From Pseudomonas syringae CC1557 (GTDB lineage Bacteria > Pseudomonadota > Gammaproteobacteria > Pseudomonadales > Pseudomonadaceae), in assembly GCF_000452705.1 (NCBI RefSeq), contig NZ_CP007014.1:3162001-3226000 (forward strand): 64,000 nt of DNA, given 5' to 3'. Positions 9,208 through 18,291 of this stretch are shown here, in pieces. The notes beneath the pieces were generated by a model. It was not told the origin of the DNA and did not search any database. It worked only from the letters and a program-made list of their open reading frames with translations. The position numbers and the translations under genes were made by a program. Positions within the stretch are counted from its first letter, which is position 1; the number at the start of each line of letters is the position of its first letter.

Positions 9208-10412
9208 GTCCTGACCCGTTCGCCGTTGCGCACGAAATGCTGCGGCGGCCTTGGATGGCAGAGGAAGTCAGCGTGCGAGATGTTGTAGCCATACGCCCCG
9301 GCCAACGGCAGCACCAGCAGATCGCCAATATTCACGTTTTTGAAGGGCTGGCGGCGACTCAGTACATCCTTGGGCGTACAAAGCTGGCCGACCACGGTGT
9401 ACGCCTGTTCCTGCGACGCAGGCTTTAGCGGCACATTCGGCACGTGGATCACCGGATGATCGTGTCCCTGTGCTACCGGCAGACGGAATTGATGAGTACC
9501 GCCCCGACAGACCAGAAAGTGCTCGCCGTGGCTGGTTTTGCTGTCCAGTACCTCAATAACGTAATACCCGCAATAGGCGCTGATGAAACGTCCCGGCTCG
9601 AAACGCAGGATCGGTGCGTCCTTCTGTTCGCCCAGGCGTTGTTCCAGATAGAGGCACAGGCGCTGCCAGTCGAACTGCTGGCTGTTCAGGTAATCAACGC
9701 CGATACCGCCGCCAACGTTGAAATGGGTCAGTTGCTCGGGATAGCGCGCCAGTGCTTTCCACGTTTGCCAGCGCTGTAGATAGAAGTCCAGCAATTGCTC
9801 ATGACGCTCGACCGACATCTGATGCGACATGGCGTGCACATGAAAGCCCTTGAGCGTCAGGTGCGAGGCATCGTCCACGCGGCGCACGGCATTGGCCAGA
9901 TCCGCTTCGTCGATGCCGAATGGCGTTGCTGTCCCGGCCATCGCCAGTTTGCTTGATTGCTGTGCAGGCAGCTGCGGGTTGATGCGGATGAACACCGGCT
10001 GCACGCGCCCGGCCTGTTCGGCCAATTGTTGCAGGCGCTCGATTTCGTTGAGGCTTTCCAGGTGAATGGCTTCGACCTTGTTCAGCAGCGCCGAGCGCAG
10101 GTCGGAATCGAGTTTGCCAGGGCCGGAAAACACATAGGGTTTGCGGGTCGGACAAGCCATTACCCGCTCGATCTCGCCGCCGGACGAGATTTCGAAGCCG
10201 CTGACCAGTGGCGCCAGGGTTTCCAGCATGAGTGCTTCGCTGTTGGCCTTGATTGCGTAGTACAGCTCGACGCCAGCGGGCAGCGCCGCCATGACCTTGC
10301 TGACATGTTCGCGCAGCGCATCCAGATCGTAGATGAACGCGGCCAGCGGGTCGCTTTCGAGCGCGCGGGCCTCCTGGATGGCGGCCAGTACCGTGTCTGG
10401 AATGTTATGCAT
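9204..10412 (-). CDS. acsE: AcsE, PLP-dependent decarboxylase of achromobactin synthesis
   Basis: Fold type III PLP decarboxylase of the Orn/DAP/Arg decarboxylase (LysA-like) family, about 402 residues. The PLP-binding lysine lies in ELYYAIKANSEALM; the phosphate-binding glycine loop is FNVGGGIGVDY; the C-terminal half has RFEPGRFISAYCGYYV. In the achromobactin pathway AcsE removes the carboxylate of O-citryl-serine to give O-citryl-ethanolamine. The frame is open to 10511, but the ATG at 10412 (MHNIPDTVLAAI) overlaps acsD by eight bases and begins at the normal family N-terminus; the upstream residues are arginine-rich read-through. Confidence 0.92.
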   Translation of the reverse strand: MHNIPDTVLAAIQEARALESDPLAAFIYDLDALREHVSKVMAALPAGVELYYAIKANSEALMLETLAPLVSGFEISSGGEIERVMACPTRKPYVFSGPGKLDSDLRSALLNKVEAIHLESLNEIERLQQLAEQAGRVQPVFIRINPQLPAQQSSKLAMAGTATPFGIDEADLANAVRRVDDASHLTLKGFHVHAMSHQMSVERHEQLLDFYLQRWQTWKALARYPEQLTHFNVGGGIGVDYLNSQQFDWQRLCLYLEQRLGEQKDAPILRFEPGRFISAYCGYYVIEVLDSKTSHGEHFLVCRGGTHQFRLPVAQGHDHPVIHVPNVPLKPASQEQAYTVVGQLCTPKDVLSRRQPFKNVNIGDLLVLPLAGAYGYNISHADFLCHPRPPQHFVRNGERVRT

Positions 10413-12189
10413 AACGCGCCTCCGTACCCCACGGTGACGCAAGGCGCACGTAATTCGCCTCACGATCGGCCTTGGCTGCCAGACGCACCTTGAGGTTGGT
10501 CTTGCAGGCAATCGAATGGCCTGCGATCAGCGCATCCAGCTCCGGGGCCGGACGCACCAGCTCATCGCGAATATGCCGCAGTTGCTGTTCGACTTTCTGC
10601 CACATCAACGGTGCCAGATGCGGGCGCTCCCAGCTCAGGGCCAATACGGCCTCGGACAGGTTATTGATCATCAGGCAGTAGGTAATGCGGCTCCAGCCCT
10701 GTTCGCGGCTGTAAAGCAGCGACTGACGAACCCGTGGATGCAACCCGACCTGAATGGCATCGATGCCCAGTTCATCAGTCAGCTTGACGCCTTCGAAGTC
10801 GCGCAACAACAGTTGCTGCGGCTGGCCGTTATCGTGAATCAGCACAGCGTTCTGCAGGTGCGGCTCCATCACGATGCCATGGTTGAAGAACAACGCCATG
10901 ACCGGGCGCAGCAGCAGAGCCTGATACGCGTCGAACCAGTTGATCAGGTCGTCGTCTCCCAGCTCGCTGCCTTTGAAACGCTGAAGGAAATCATGCACCA
11001 GCGGCCTGGAACGCAAGTCACGTGCGAACAGGGTGCCAGCCATCACGCTGCACTCGGCACCGGAACGGCGACAGAAGTTTTCCCGCAGAATCGCCCCGGT
11101 CTGTTCACGAAACCAGTGTCCGTCCGCTTCGCTCACACCTTTGGGAGCCCAACTCATCGAACCGGGCTCGGCAACCGTCGACAGTCCACCCAGGGTTTCC
11201 GGCCGGGTCTGCTGCAAGCGCTGGAACAAGTCGTCGATGATCAGCGTGCTTTCCAGCTCGTACCAGGCGTTCTTCCTGACACAGTTGGTAATGCGCACAT
11301 TCAGCGAGCCCTTGATGAAGTAGTCGTGGCCTTCGATGTACCAGGTGCGCATCGAGGCGGTCGGGCTGGCCAGCAGGCCGCTGGCCCCCAGATCCGAGAT
11401 ATCCCCCATTTCGAGCAGACGCTGCACACGGCGGTCCTGCATGAACAGCTGCGCCTGTACCGGGTGCATGCAGATCAACGCATGACCGGGCCGGGCTATG
11501 GACTGATCGGCGAAGCCTGACATGACTTCCGCTTCGCTCAAGCCATTGGCGGTAATGCGCAACCCCTCCAGAGGGACTTCAAAGAGGTGCAGCGCAGTCT
11601 GTGCCTGAAACTCGGGCGCGTAGGTTTCCTGAGCCAGATGCGCAGGCCACAGGCGCGCCTTGGGCGCCGGGTGGTTGGGATGGCCGAACCACAAGCCCTG
11701 CTCGCTGGCCAGATAACCACTCAGTGGCGCGGGATGCTGGCCAGTCATGTTGTGCGCCACGATGGCAGCGGTCAGGTGCTGGCTTTGCAGCACTTGGTCC
11801 AGCAATTCGTCGTTGCTGGCACGGGTCATGTGTTCACAGGCGCTCAGCAATTGCCGGGCGAATTCGGCAAACGCCAGGCAGCGCCAGGTGCCTTGACCAC
11901 TGCGCGCATAAACGTCGGAGAGGTATCGGTGACTGCCTAGACGATCCTGACGATCCACCAGCACGAAGAACTGCTGTTGATTGGGCAGGCTGATCGTCAA
12001 TGGAATACCTTTCCAGTGCCCGCCGTCGACAAAGCTGCCCGGTGCAATACCCTGCATGTCTTGCGGCCACGTGTAGTGAAGGCAGTTTTCAGGCAGTGCG
12101 AATTCTTTGATAAGGCAATTGAGTAAGGCACGTGTCGTCGCCAACTCGCTCACCATATTTGATAAAACGGTGCGATCAGTATTGGTCAT
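10405..12189 (-). CDS. acsD: AcsD, citrate-desymmetrising NIS synthetase
   Basis: IucA/IucC-family synthetase of 594 residues that in the known pathway makes the first bond, condensing citrate with L-serine through a citryl-adenylate. Motifs are GHPNHPAPKARLW (ATP site), LASPTASMRTWY, ALICMHPVQAQLF, VMEPHLQNAVLIH and LLLRDFEGVKL. HPVQ in place of HPWQ and HLQN in place of HGQN set it apart from AcsA and AcsC in this window. It follows acsF after about 200 bases without a gene, the longest gap within the biosynthetic run, so it may have its own promoter or depend on read-through from acsF. Confidence 0.93.
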   Translation of the reverse strand: MTNTDRTVLSNMVSELATTRALLNCLIKEFALPENCLHYTWPQDMQGIAPGSFVDGGHWKGIPLTISLPNQQQFFVLVDRQDRLGSHRYLSDVYARSGQGTWRCLAFAEFARQLLSACEHMTRASNDELLDQVLQSQHLTAAIVAHNMTGQHPAPLSGYLASEQGLWFGHPNHPAPKARLWPAHLAQETYAPEFQAQTALHLFEVPLEGLRITANGLSEAEVMSGFADQSIARPGHALICMHPVQAQLFMQDRRVQRLLEMGDISDLGASGLLASPTASMRTWYIEGHDYFIKGSLNVRITNCVRKNAWYELESTLIIDDLFQRLQQTRPETLGGLSTVAEPGSMSWAPKGVSEADGHWFREQTGAILRENFCRRSGAECSVMAGTLFARDLRSRPLVHDFLQRFKGSELGDDDLINWFDAYQALLLRPVMALFFNHGIVMEPHLQNAVLIHDNGQPQQLLLRDFEGVKLTDELGIDAIQVGLHPRVRQSLLYSREQGWSRITYCLMINNLSEAVLALSWERPHLAPLMWQKVEQQLRHIRDELVRPAPELDALIAGHSIACKTNLKVRLAAKADREANYVRLASPWGTEARYA

Positions 12190-12362
12190 GTCTGCTCCAC
12201 AGTCGCTGTACGCTTACTGTTTTAAGGGCGCTGCAACAGTTACTGATTTCAGTGCCTGCTGCCTGACAGCTGAACTGACTGCCTGAGGGGTAAAACGGCC
12301 AGGTGCCGATAAACCTTTCAGGTGAGTAACGCTGTCTGTTTATTAAACGTGCTTATCGAGTG

Positions 12363-12383
12363 CCGGGTATTGGCTCAACCCGG
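12363..12383 (-). terminator. Hairpin just after acsF, possible attenuator or weak terminator
   Basis: In the 202-base gap between acsF and acsD the arms CCGGGT (12363-12368) and ACCCGG (12378-12383) can pair around a 9-base loop, beginning 9 bases downstream of the acsF stop. There is no run of T after it on the minus strand, so full intrinsic termination is doubtful; partial read-through or mRNA end protection is as likely. I see no clear Fur box in the rest of the gap. Confidence 0.35.
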
Positions 12384-12391
12384 TGTCGCAC

Positions 12392-13768
12392 TTATTGACG
12401 CAATTGAAACAATGCTGCCTTGAGCGCTTCTTCAAATCGGTGAATAACCAGTTGGCATTGTTCCTCGGTAATAATCAGCGGCGGCAATAGCCTGATCACA
12501 TTACCGTTACGGCCGCCGCGCTCAAGCAACAGGCCCTGTTTGAAGCAGTGCTGTTGAATGACCACTGCCAGTTCCGGGTCTGTCGGAAAGCAGCCGAGAC
12601 GGTCTGCTGCCTTGCGCTCATCGACAATTTCGATGCCCAGCATCAGGCCGCGTCCACGCACGTGGCCCATGGCGGGATAGCGCTGTTGCAAGTCTTTCAG
12701 TTGGTCTTTCAGCCACTGCCCGCGCTTCGCGGCCTGGCCGGCAAGGTTCTGGCGTTGCAGCACTTCAAGGGTGGCAAGCCCGGTGGCCATCGCCATCTGG
12801 TTACCGCGGAAAGTACCCGCATGATTGCCGGGTGCCCACGCGTCGAACTCGCGTTTGAAGCCCAGCACTGCCAACGGCAGGCCGCCACCCACCGCCTTGG
12901 ACATGACAATCACGTCGGGTTCGATCCCGGCATGCTCAAAGGCGAACATCTTGCCGGTGCGGCCAAAACCGGCCTGCACTTCATCGAGAATCAACAGGAT
13001 GCCGTGCTTGCGGGTGACTTCACGGATCTGCCGCAGCCAGGCGGACGGAGCCGGATTGACTCCGCCCTCGCCCTGCACGGCTTCCAGAATCACGGCTGCC
13101 GGCAGCGACACGCCACTTTCGACATCTTCGATGAACTGGGTGAAGTAGTAGCTCAGCGCATCGATTCCGGCCTCGCCGCCAATGCCCAACGGGCAACGGT
13201 ATTCGTGCGGGTACGGCAGGAACTGCACGCCGGGCATCAGGTTGGCGACGGCATTTTTCGGCGCGGTGTTACCGGTCAGCGCCAACGCGCCGTGAGTCAT
13301 GCCGTGATACGCGCCGGAAAAGCTGATGACGTTGTGCCGACCGGTTGCGGTTTTCGCCAGTTTGATCGCGGCCTCGACGGCATCGGCACCCGACGGCCCA
13401 CAGAATTGCAGGCAGTAATCACGACCCTGACCCGGTAACAGACGCAGCAGCGCTTCGCTGAATGCATCCTTGACTGCCGTGGTCAGGTCAAGGGTATGCA
13501 TCGGCATGCCTGACGTCAGAAAGCTGTCGAGACTGGCCATGATCGCTTCATGGTTATGACCCAATGCCAGTGTTCCGGCACCGGCCAGGCAATCAAGGTA
13601 CGTGGTGCCTTCAACGTCCGTTACCCAAACGCCATGTGCCTTGGCAATCGCCAACGGCAACTTGCGCGGATAACTTCGTACATTGGATTCAAACTTGCTC
13701 TGTCGGTCCAGGTAGTTGGCATTGGTTTTCGGCGACGTAGTAGAGTGCAATAAGCCATCATTCAACAT
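12392..13768 (-). CDS. acsF: AcsF, diaminobutyrate-2-oxoglutarate aminotransferase
   Basis: Class III PLP aminotransferase of 458 residues that makes L-2,4-diaminobutyrate from aspartate semialdehyde, the amine building block of achromobactin. Visible landmarks are [51 protein letters not shown] (PLP ring stacking region), [16 protein letters not shown] and [16 protein letters not shown] with the Schiff-base lysine. Length and motifs match Dab aminotransferases. It is the first biosynthetic gene of the operon and has a Fur-box-like site 27-45 bases upstream of its start. Confidence 0.93.
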   Translation of the reverse strand: MLNDGLLHSTTSPKTNANYLDRQSKFESNVRSYPRKLPLAIAKAHGVWVTDVEGTTYLDCLAGAGTLALGHNHEAIMASLDSFLTSGMPMHTLDLTTAVKDAFSEALLRLLPGQGRDYCLQFCGPSGADAVEAAIKLAKTATGRHNVISFSGAYHGMTHGALALTGNTAPKNAVANLMPGVQFLPYPHEYRCPLGIGGEAGIDALSYYFTQFIEDVESGVSLPAAVILEAVQGEGGVNPAPSAWLRQIREVTRKHGILLILDEVQAGFGRTGKMFAFEHAGIEPDVIVMSKAVGGGLPLAVLGFKREFDAWAPGNHAGTFRGNQMAMATGLATLEVLQRQNLAGQAAKRGQWLKDQLKDLQQRYPAMGHVRGRGLMLGIEIVDERKAADRLGCFPTDPELAVVIQQHCFKQGLLLERGGRNGNVIRLLPPLIITEEQCQLVIHRFEEALKAALFQLRQ

Positions 13769-14108
13769 CAGTTAACCCTCGCTAAGTTCGGGATGCAAAC
13801 TATTATCATTCAGTCAAAAGTGCAACCTGTTGTGTCGAAAAAAAACATGAAACTAAAATAAATAACTTATAACGTTTCGGGTGCGCGAAAGCCCCGAAGT
13901 TTTCATCGGAGTTATTCAAAGTGCCATTAATTAAATGAGCGCTTCAAGGGATAAACAGCCACTGCCAACAGCAGTTCTGTTAAGTCTTTATTCAGTTACG
14001 CTCTACGTATTCAGCTATTTATGTATACAGGTTATCCCTCATAAAGGACTGGCCAAGTGTGATATGTCCACCCTGCGGCCCTTCCCTGGGCCGGGCAATC
14101 AACTGTAT
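13769..14108. other. Gene-free stretch between acr and acsF
   Basis: This 340-base, relatively A/T-rich gap holds the Fur-box candidate near acsF and two weak hairpins: CGGCCC/GGGCCG at 14076-14093, just after the end of acr, and TTCGGG/CCCGAA at 13876-13898. The first could be the acr terminator, though no T-run follows. A 64-codon plus-strand frame at 13935-14129 lacks recognisable features and I do not regard it as a gene. Confidence 0.5.
13795..13813 (-). promoter_or_regulatory. Candidate Fur box upstream of acsF
   Basis: On the minus strand the sequence CTGAATGATAATAGTTTGC matches the 19-base Fur consensus GATAATGATAATCATTATC at 12 positions, with the core AATGATAAT exact. It lies 27-45 bases before the acsF start, where a bound repressor would block the promoter when iron is plentiful. 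The match is by eye only. Confidence 0.6.
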
Positions 14109-16511
14109 TCAGAAACCGATGGTTGCTGACAGCAGGTAGGTCCTCGGGGTCGCCAGCGTCAAGCCGGGCTCGCTGTCATCCGAGGCTCCGGCGGAGGCCC
14201 AGTAACGCTTGTCCATGACGTTTTCGATATTAGCTCGCAGTGTGATGTCCTTCTGGTCGACCTTGAAGGCGTAACGTGCACCCACATCGAAACGCTCGGA
14301 AGAGTCGATACTTTTGCTGTTGGCCTGATCCAGATACTGCGAACTGGTGTAGATGCCCCGCCCGGTCAGGGTCAGGCCCTTGACCTGCGGCACGTCCCAT
14401 TCGGCACCCAGGTTGACGTTGTATTCGGGCGTGGCAGGTGCACGGTTGCCATCGAACTGACCGTTGACGGTATTGGTCAGCTTGCTGTCGATGTACATCA
14501 CCCCGCCCAGCAGGCGGAAGCCTTTGAGGGGTTCGCCGAACATGGTCAGCTCGGCACCGTCATTCTGACGTTTGCCATTCGGGCCGAAGACCCGCGACGT
14601 GGTATTGGTCTCGTAAGCCGGTTGCTTGATACGGAACACACTGGCGGTAAACGCATACGATCCGAGATCATACTTGGCACCGACTTCAACCTGACGACTG
14701 ACAAACGGCGGGAATATCTCGTCTTCGTTCACAGAGGTCGACGGCGCGATCTTGCCTTGGCTCAGACCTTCCATGTAGTTGGCGTACACCGAGAAGTCGT
14801 CGGTAACCTTGTACAGAATGCCACCTGAAGGCGAGACTTTCTCCTCGTCGTAAGCCGTGTCTCCCTTGACGTTGTCAGTCCAGTCATCAACCTTGACCCG
14901 CTGCCAGCGGGCACCAAGCGTCAGCAGCAGGCGGTCATCGAAGAAGCCCATGGTATCGGTCAAGGCCACACCGCTGAAACGGTTTTCGGTATAGACCTTG
15001 GAGTCAGATCGAGTCGGATTCGAGGGGGTCGGCGTCTCGATCGGGTCGTACAGGTTGCTCGGCGAGGAGGCATAGCGTGCGCCGCCATTCTCGAAGTCCA
15101 TATAGAAGTAGCTGGCAGCGAGATTGACCTCGTGACTGACCGGCCCGGTATGAAACCAGTTGCGCACCCCGACGTTGGCAGTCCGGACATTTTCGTCACG
15201 GGTGAAGTCGCGTGGCTGTACGCTGAAATCGCCCGCATCGTTGGTCACCGACACCGCATGGCGCAGGAAATCATGGTTGCTTTTCCGCGCACCGACACCG
15301 CCATAGAGCATGACCGAGTCATTGACGTCGTACTCGGCATTCACCGCACCGAAGGTGTCCCGGGTGCGCGCCTTGCTCCAGGCCTGCGCATAGTTGTCGC
15401 GCACATCGTTGGCATTGGGTACTTTGGCATTGGCGCCGACCTGCACGCGCTCCTGCGGTGCGTCGGTGTCACGTTCGGTGTGACCTATATCGGTCGACAG
15501 GCGCAAACGCTCGCCGCGAAAATCCAGGCCAAGCACGGCCATATCGCGATCAACGCTCTGATGGTCCCACTCGGTATCGCCAGACTGCTTCACGCCGTTG
15601 AAACGAATACCGAATTTGTCGTCTTCACCAAACCGGCGAGCCACATCGACTGCGGCACCGACCTGCCCCTTGGAGGCATAGCTGGTGGTGAATTCGGTGA
15701 TGGGCTTGTCGGTCGCCCGTTTCGGCACCACGTTGATCCCGCCGCCGACACTGCCGCGCGGCGAGATGCCGTTGATCATCTGGCTCGGCCCCTTGAGGAT
15801 GTCGACCCGCTCGGCCATTTCCATATCGATGGTGTAGGTAGGCAGAATGCCGTAAAGACCGTTGTAGGAAACGTCACTGTTGAACAGGCTGAAACCACGA
15901 ATGGTGAACTGTTCATAACGCCCGCCCGCCGGGTTGGTGGAGCGCACCGACGGATCACTGGCAATCAAGTCGCCCAACGTGCGGGCCTGCTGGTTTTTCA
16001 CCGCATCCTTGGTGTAGGTGGTCATGCTGAACGGCGTTTCCATGAAATCCCGCGCGCCGAGCATGCCTTGCGAGCCTTTGCGCGCAACCTGACCGCCTGC
16101 ATATTCCTGACCGTCGGTGGAGCCGCCGTCGCCGACAATCGACGTCGGCGCCAGCTGCATGCTCGTGCTTTGAACAGCAGGAATCAGCGTGTACGCCTGA
16201 TCGCCAACGGATACCAGTTGCAGACCGGAGCCCTGCAACAGTCGCGCAAAGCCTTCTTCGACTGCAAAGTCGCCCGACAGCCCGGCGCTGTTGCGTCCAT
16301 TCACCAGCGCAGGGTCTACCGACAGGTTGACGCCGGCCTGCCCGGCAAACCGGGTCAACGCTGCACTCAGGGTGCCAGCCGGTACTTCATAGGCGCGTCT
16401 GGTCGCGGTGTCGGCCCAACTGGTCGAGATGAACAGCGGACTGGAGCTCAGGGTCAGCAACAGACTGAAATGCAAAAGCGGACGTAAACGATGGGGAGAA
16501 ACTGCAGACAT
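14109..16511 (-). CDS. acr: Acr, TonB-dependent achromobactin receptor with signalling domain
   Basis: Outer-membrane ferric-siderophore receptor of 800 residues. It begins with an export signal (LLLTLSSSPLFISTSWA), then a secretin/TonB short N-terminal domain of about 70 residues (VPAGTLSAALTRFAGQAGVN through LVSVGDQAYTL), a plug domain with TLGDLIASDPSVR and YEQFTIRGFSLF, and a long barrel ending in the aromatic LLSATIGF. The signalling domain fits control by the neighbouring sigma/anti-sigma pair. It is most like the FpvA/FhuE/FoxA-type ferric-siderophore receptors. The start gives a normal signal peptide. The ligand is inferred from the adjacent acs/cbr genes. Confidence 0.9.
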   Translation of the reverse strand: MSAVSPHRLRPLLHFSLLLTLSSSPLFISTSWADTATRRAYEVPAGTLSAALTRFAGQAGVNLSVDPALVNGRNSAGLSGDFAVEEGFARLLQGSGLQLVSVGDQAYTLIPAVQSTSMQLAPTSIVGDGGSTDGQEYAGGQVARKGSQGMLGARDFMETPFSMTTYTKDAVKNQQARTLGDLIASDPSVRSTNPAGGRYEQFTIRGFSLFNSDVSYNGLYGILPTYTIDMEMAERVDILKGPSQMINGISPRGSVGGGINVVPKRATDKPITEFTTSYASKGQVGAAVDVARRFGEDDKFGIRFNGVKQSGDTEWDHQSVDRDMAVLGLDFRGERLRLSTDIGHTERDTDAPQERVQVGANAKVPNANDVRDNYAQAWSKARTRDTFGAVNAEYDVNDSVMLYGGVGARKSNHDFLRHAVSVTNDAGDFSVQPRDFTRDENVRTANVGVRNWFHTGPVSHEVNLAASYFYMDFENGGARYASSPSNLYDPIETPTPSNPTRSDSKVYTENRFSGVALTDTMGFFDDRLLLTLGARWQRVKVDDWTDNVKGDTAYDEEKVSPSGGILYKVTDDFSVYANYMEGLSQGKIAPSTSVNEDEIFPPFVSRQVEVGAKYDLGSYAFTASVFRIKQPAYETNTTSRVFGPNGKRQNDGAELTMFGEPLKGFRLLGGVMYIDSKLTNTVNGQFDGNRAPATPEYNVNLGAEWDVPQVKGLTLTGRGIYTSSQYLDQANSKSIDSSERFDVGARYAFKVDQKDITLRANIENVMDKRYWASAGASDDSEPGLTLATPRTYLLSATIGF

Positions 16512-16579
16512 AAAGGGAAGCTCTCGTAATTTTGTTCACTACCTGTAATGACCAGTGAGACGAAAAAAAGGGACAGGCT

Positions 16580-17548
16580 TCACGCGTTATTTTTTTGTGG
16601 TGTGTTTTTGCGAGGGGCCAGAGTGACCCAATAGCGGGTACGCATGTGGATCTCTACCGGCAGACTGGCGGCCAGCAGCGACAGGACCCGATCAGTGTTA
16701 TCGAGCTGAAAACTGCCGGTTATCCGCAAGGCTTCAAGCTCGTGTTCCCAGCGCAGCAGACCGGGGCGGTATCGGCTGAGTTCGCGCAGAAAAGTGCCCA
16801 GCGGCTGGTTCTGCGCAGTCAGCACGCCGTCACGCCAGCCGGGCAATTGCGCGTCGAAGGCCGTAACCGGTCCTGCGCCGCTTCGTTGCAGACTGATCTG
16901 CTGGTGCGCCTGCACGACCAGCGCAGAGCCTCGCAACGGATGGACCTGTACCGAACCGCTGACCACCGAGACCCGGCAGTCGCTCTCGTTAAGCCGCACA
17001 CAAACTTCACTCTGACTGACCACAATGCGCCCGTAAGGGCCGTCGATGGTCAACGGCGCGCTGCCCGGCACTTTGAGCGCGATCTCTCCGCGCACCAGCG
17101 TTATCTGTCGGGAACCCAGATCGACGTTGACAGCACTGTCGGTGTTCAATTGCAGGGCGCTGCCATCGGCCAGTGTCAGGCGCCGGTGTTCGCCGACGGC
17201 GGTGTGCAGGTCGGCACGCCAGACCTCCAGCGGCAACTGACGCCCCAATAGCCAGACCGCCGGAGCCAGCGCGGCAAAGCCGAATGCCCGTTTCAACGCG
17301 GCGCGGCGAGCCTGGTCAGGACGGTCCAGCGTCGCCATTGCCAGATTGGCGGGCAAGGCCGAAAAACGCTGGCGCAGTTGCTGGGCCTTCTGCCAGGCGC
17401 GCTCGTTGCCAGCCGCACTGTCGCGCCAGTGCTGAAGCATGGCGTGATCTTCATCGCTGGCACCACCGGACTCCAGCAGCGCCAGCCATTGTGCAGCTCT
17501 GCGGACCACCTCGCGCTCTTCGTTCGAGGGTGCCGAACGAATCACCAA
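16580..17548 (-). CDS. FecR-type anti-sigma/regulator
   Basis: A 322-residue membrane regulator of the FecR family. It has the usual N-terminal cytoplasmic DUF4880 segment (EEREVVRRAAQWLALLESGG, then WRDSAAGNERAWQKAQQLRQ), one likely membrane helix around residues 88-103 (AFGFAALAPAVWLLG), and a periplasmic FecR domain (HTAVGEHRRLTLADGSALQL, LDLGSRQITLVRGEIALKV-like core). It would receive the signal from the receptor's N-terminal domain and control the sigma factor encoded just upstream, with which it overlaps by seven bases. The receptor gene follows after 68 bases. Confidence 0.9.
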   Translation of the reverse strand: MVIRSAPSNEEREVVRRAAQWLALLESGGASDEDHAMLQHWRDSAAGNERAWQKAQQLRQRFSALPANLAMATLDRPDQARRAALKRAFGFAALAPAVWLLGRQLPLEVWRADLHTAVGEHRRLTLADGSALQLNTDSAVNVDLGSRQITLVRGEIALKVPGSAPLTIDGPYGRIVVSQSEVCVRLNESDCRVSVVSGSVQVHPLRGSALVVQAHQQISLQRSGAGPVTAFDAQLPGWRDGVLTAQNQPLGTFLRELSRYRPGLLRWEHELEALRITGSFQLDNTDRVLSLLAASLPVEIHMRTRYWVTLAPRKNTPQKNNA

Positions 17549-18051
17549 TCCACCAACAGGCAGTGCTCATAGGCTTGTGCCATATAGCGTTTGACGGTGC
17601 GTTCGGAAACCTGCAAGCGCTGCGCAATGTCGCGATATCCCAGGCCTTCGAGCTGGCTCCAGAGAAACGACCGGCGTACCGGTGCAGGCAGACCGTCCAG
17701 CAACTCATCGAGCGCCTGAAGGGTTTCCAGCAGCAACCAGCGTTGTTCGGGAGACGGCACGCTGTCCTCAGGCAACTGGGCCAGCGCCTCAAGATAAGCC
17801 TGTTCAAGACTGCGGCGCGTGTAGAAATTGCTGAGCAGGCGCTTACCCACGGTCAGCAGATACGCCCGTGGCTCCTGCATGTCGGCGATCTGTTGCGAGC
17901 TCGACAGCACGCGTAAAAAGGTATCCTGACTCAGGTCAGCGGCATCCCAGGCATTGCCCATACGCTTGCGCAGCCAGTTTTCAAGCCAGCCGTGATGATC
18001 GCGGTACAGGGAATGCAGGGTCTGCGGAGGTAGGGTCGCTGTGTCAATCAT
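17542..18051 (-). CDS. FecI-type ECF sigma factor
   Basis: Extracytoplasmic-function sigma factor of about 169 residues. Region 2 contains AWDAADLSQDTFLRVLSS and region 4 the helix-turn-helix GLGYRDIAQRLQVSERTVKRYMAQAY. The frame is open to 18081, but that extension would run into the Fur box; the ATG at 18051 (MIDTATLPPQTLHSLY) is the better start. It probably directs transcription of acr and perhaps the acs operon when ferric achromobactin binds the receptor, under control of the FecR-like protein. Confidence 0.9.
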   Translation of the reverse strand: MIDTATLPPQTLHSLYRDHHGWLENWLRKRMGNAWDAADLSQDTFLRVLSSSQQIADMQEPRAYLLTVGKRLLSNFYTRRSLEQAYLEALAQLPEDSVPSPEQRWLLLETLQALDELLDGLPAPVRRSFLWSQLEGLGYRDIAQRLQVSERTVKRYMAQAYEHCLLVDW

Positions 18052-18080
18052 GACAAGAGCCTTGAGCGATGGATGCGCCA

Positions 18081-18099
18081 AATGAGACTGATTCTAATT
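18081..18099 (-). promoter_or_regulatory. Fur box upstream of the FecI-type sigma gene
   Basis: AATGAGACTGATTCTAATT is a near-palindrome that closely fits the Pseudomonas Fur-box form AATGAGAATGATTCTCATT. It ends 30 bases before the sigma-factor start, so Fur with iron would shut off the regulator and through it the receptor. A second, weaker Fur-like site lies before acsF. Confidence 0.75.
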
Positions 18100-18291
18100 A
18101 GTGTTATATCCCGAGTCCATGCTCTTTTTTTCAAAAAGCCCGTTTTCATTGCGAAAACCGGCCGTCATTGGCTCGCAAGGCAGGGTTCTACGCCGCGTGC
18201 AGGCAATCTGTTAGTGCCACCGCTCGAAGACATTTATCCGCACGCCATGCTCATGACATACGTTGCCCTGGCGAGCATCCAGCCGCTGCAA

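Noticed and set aside
13935..14129. 64-codon plus-strand frame in the acr-acsF gap
   Set aside because: No recognisable features, no good ribosome binding site, and it runs into the end of acr.
15132..16487. 451-codon plus-strand frame opposite acr
   Set aside because: Antisense shadow of a clear TonB receptor; no motif or ribosome binding site supports it.
16512..16579. ECF promoter for acr
   Set aside because: A CGTCTC that could be a -10 element is present on the minus strand, but I found no convincing -35 partner at the right distance.
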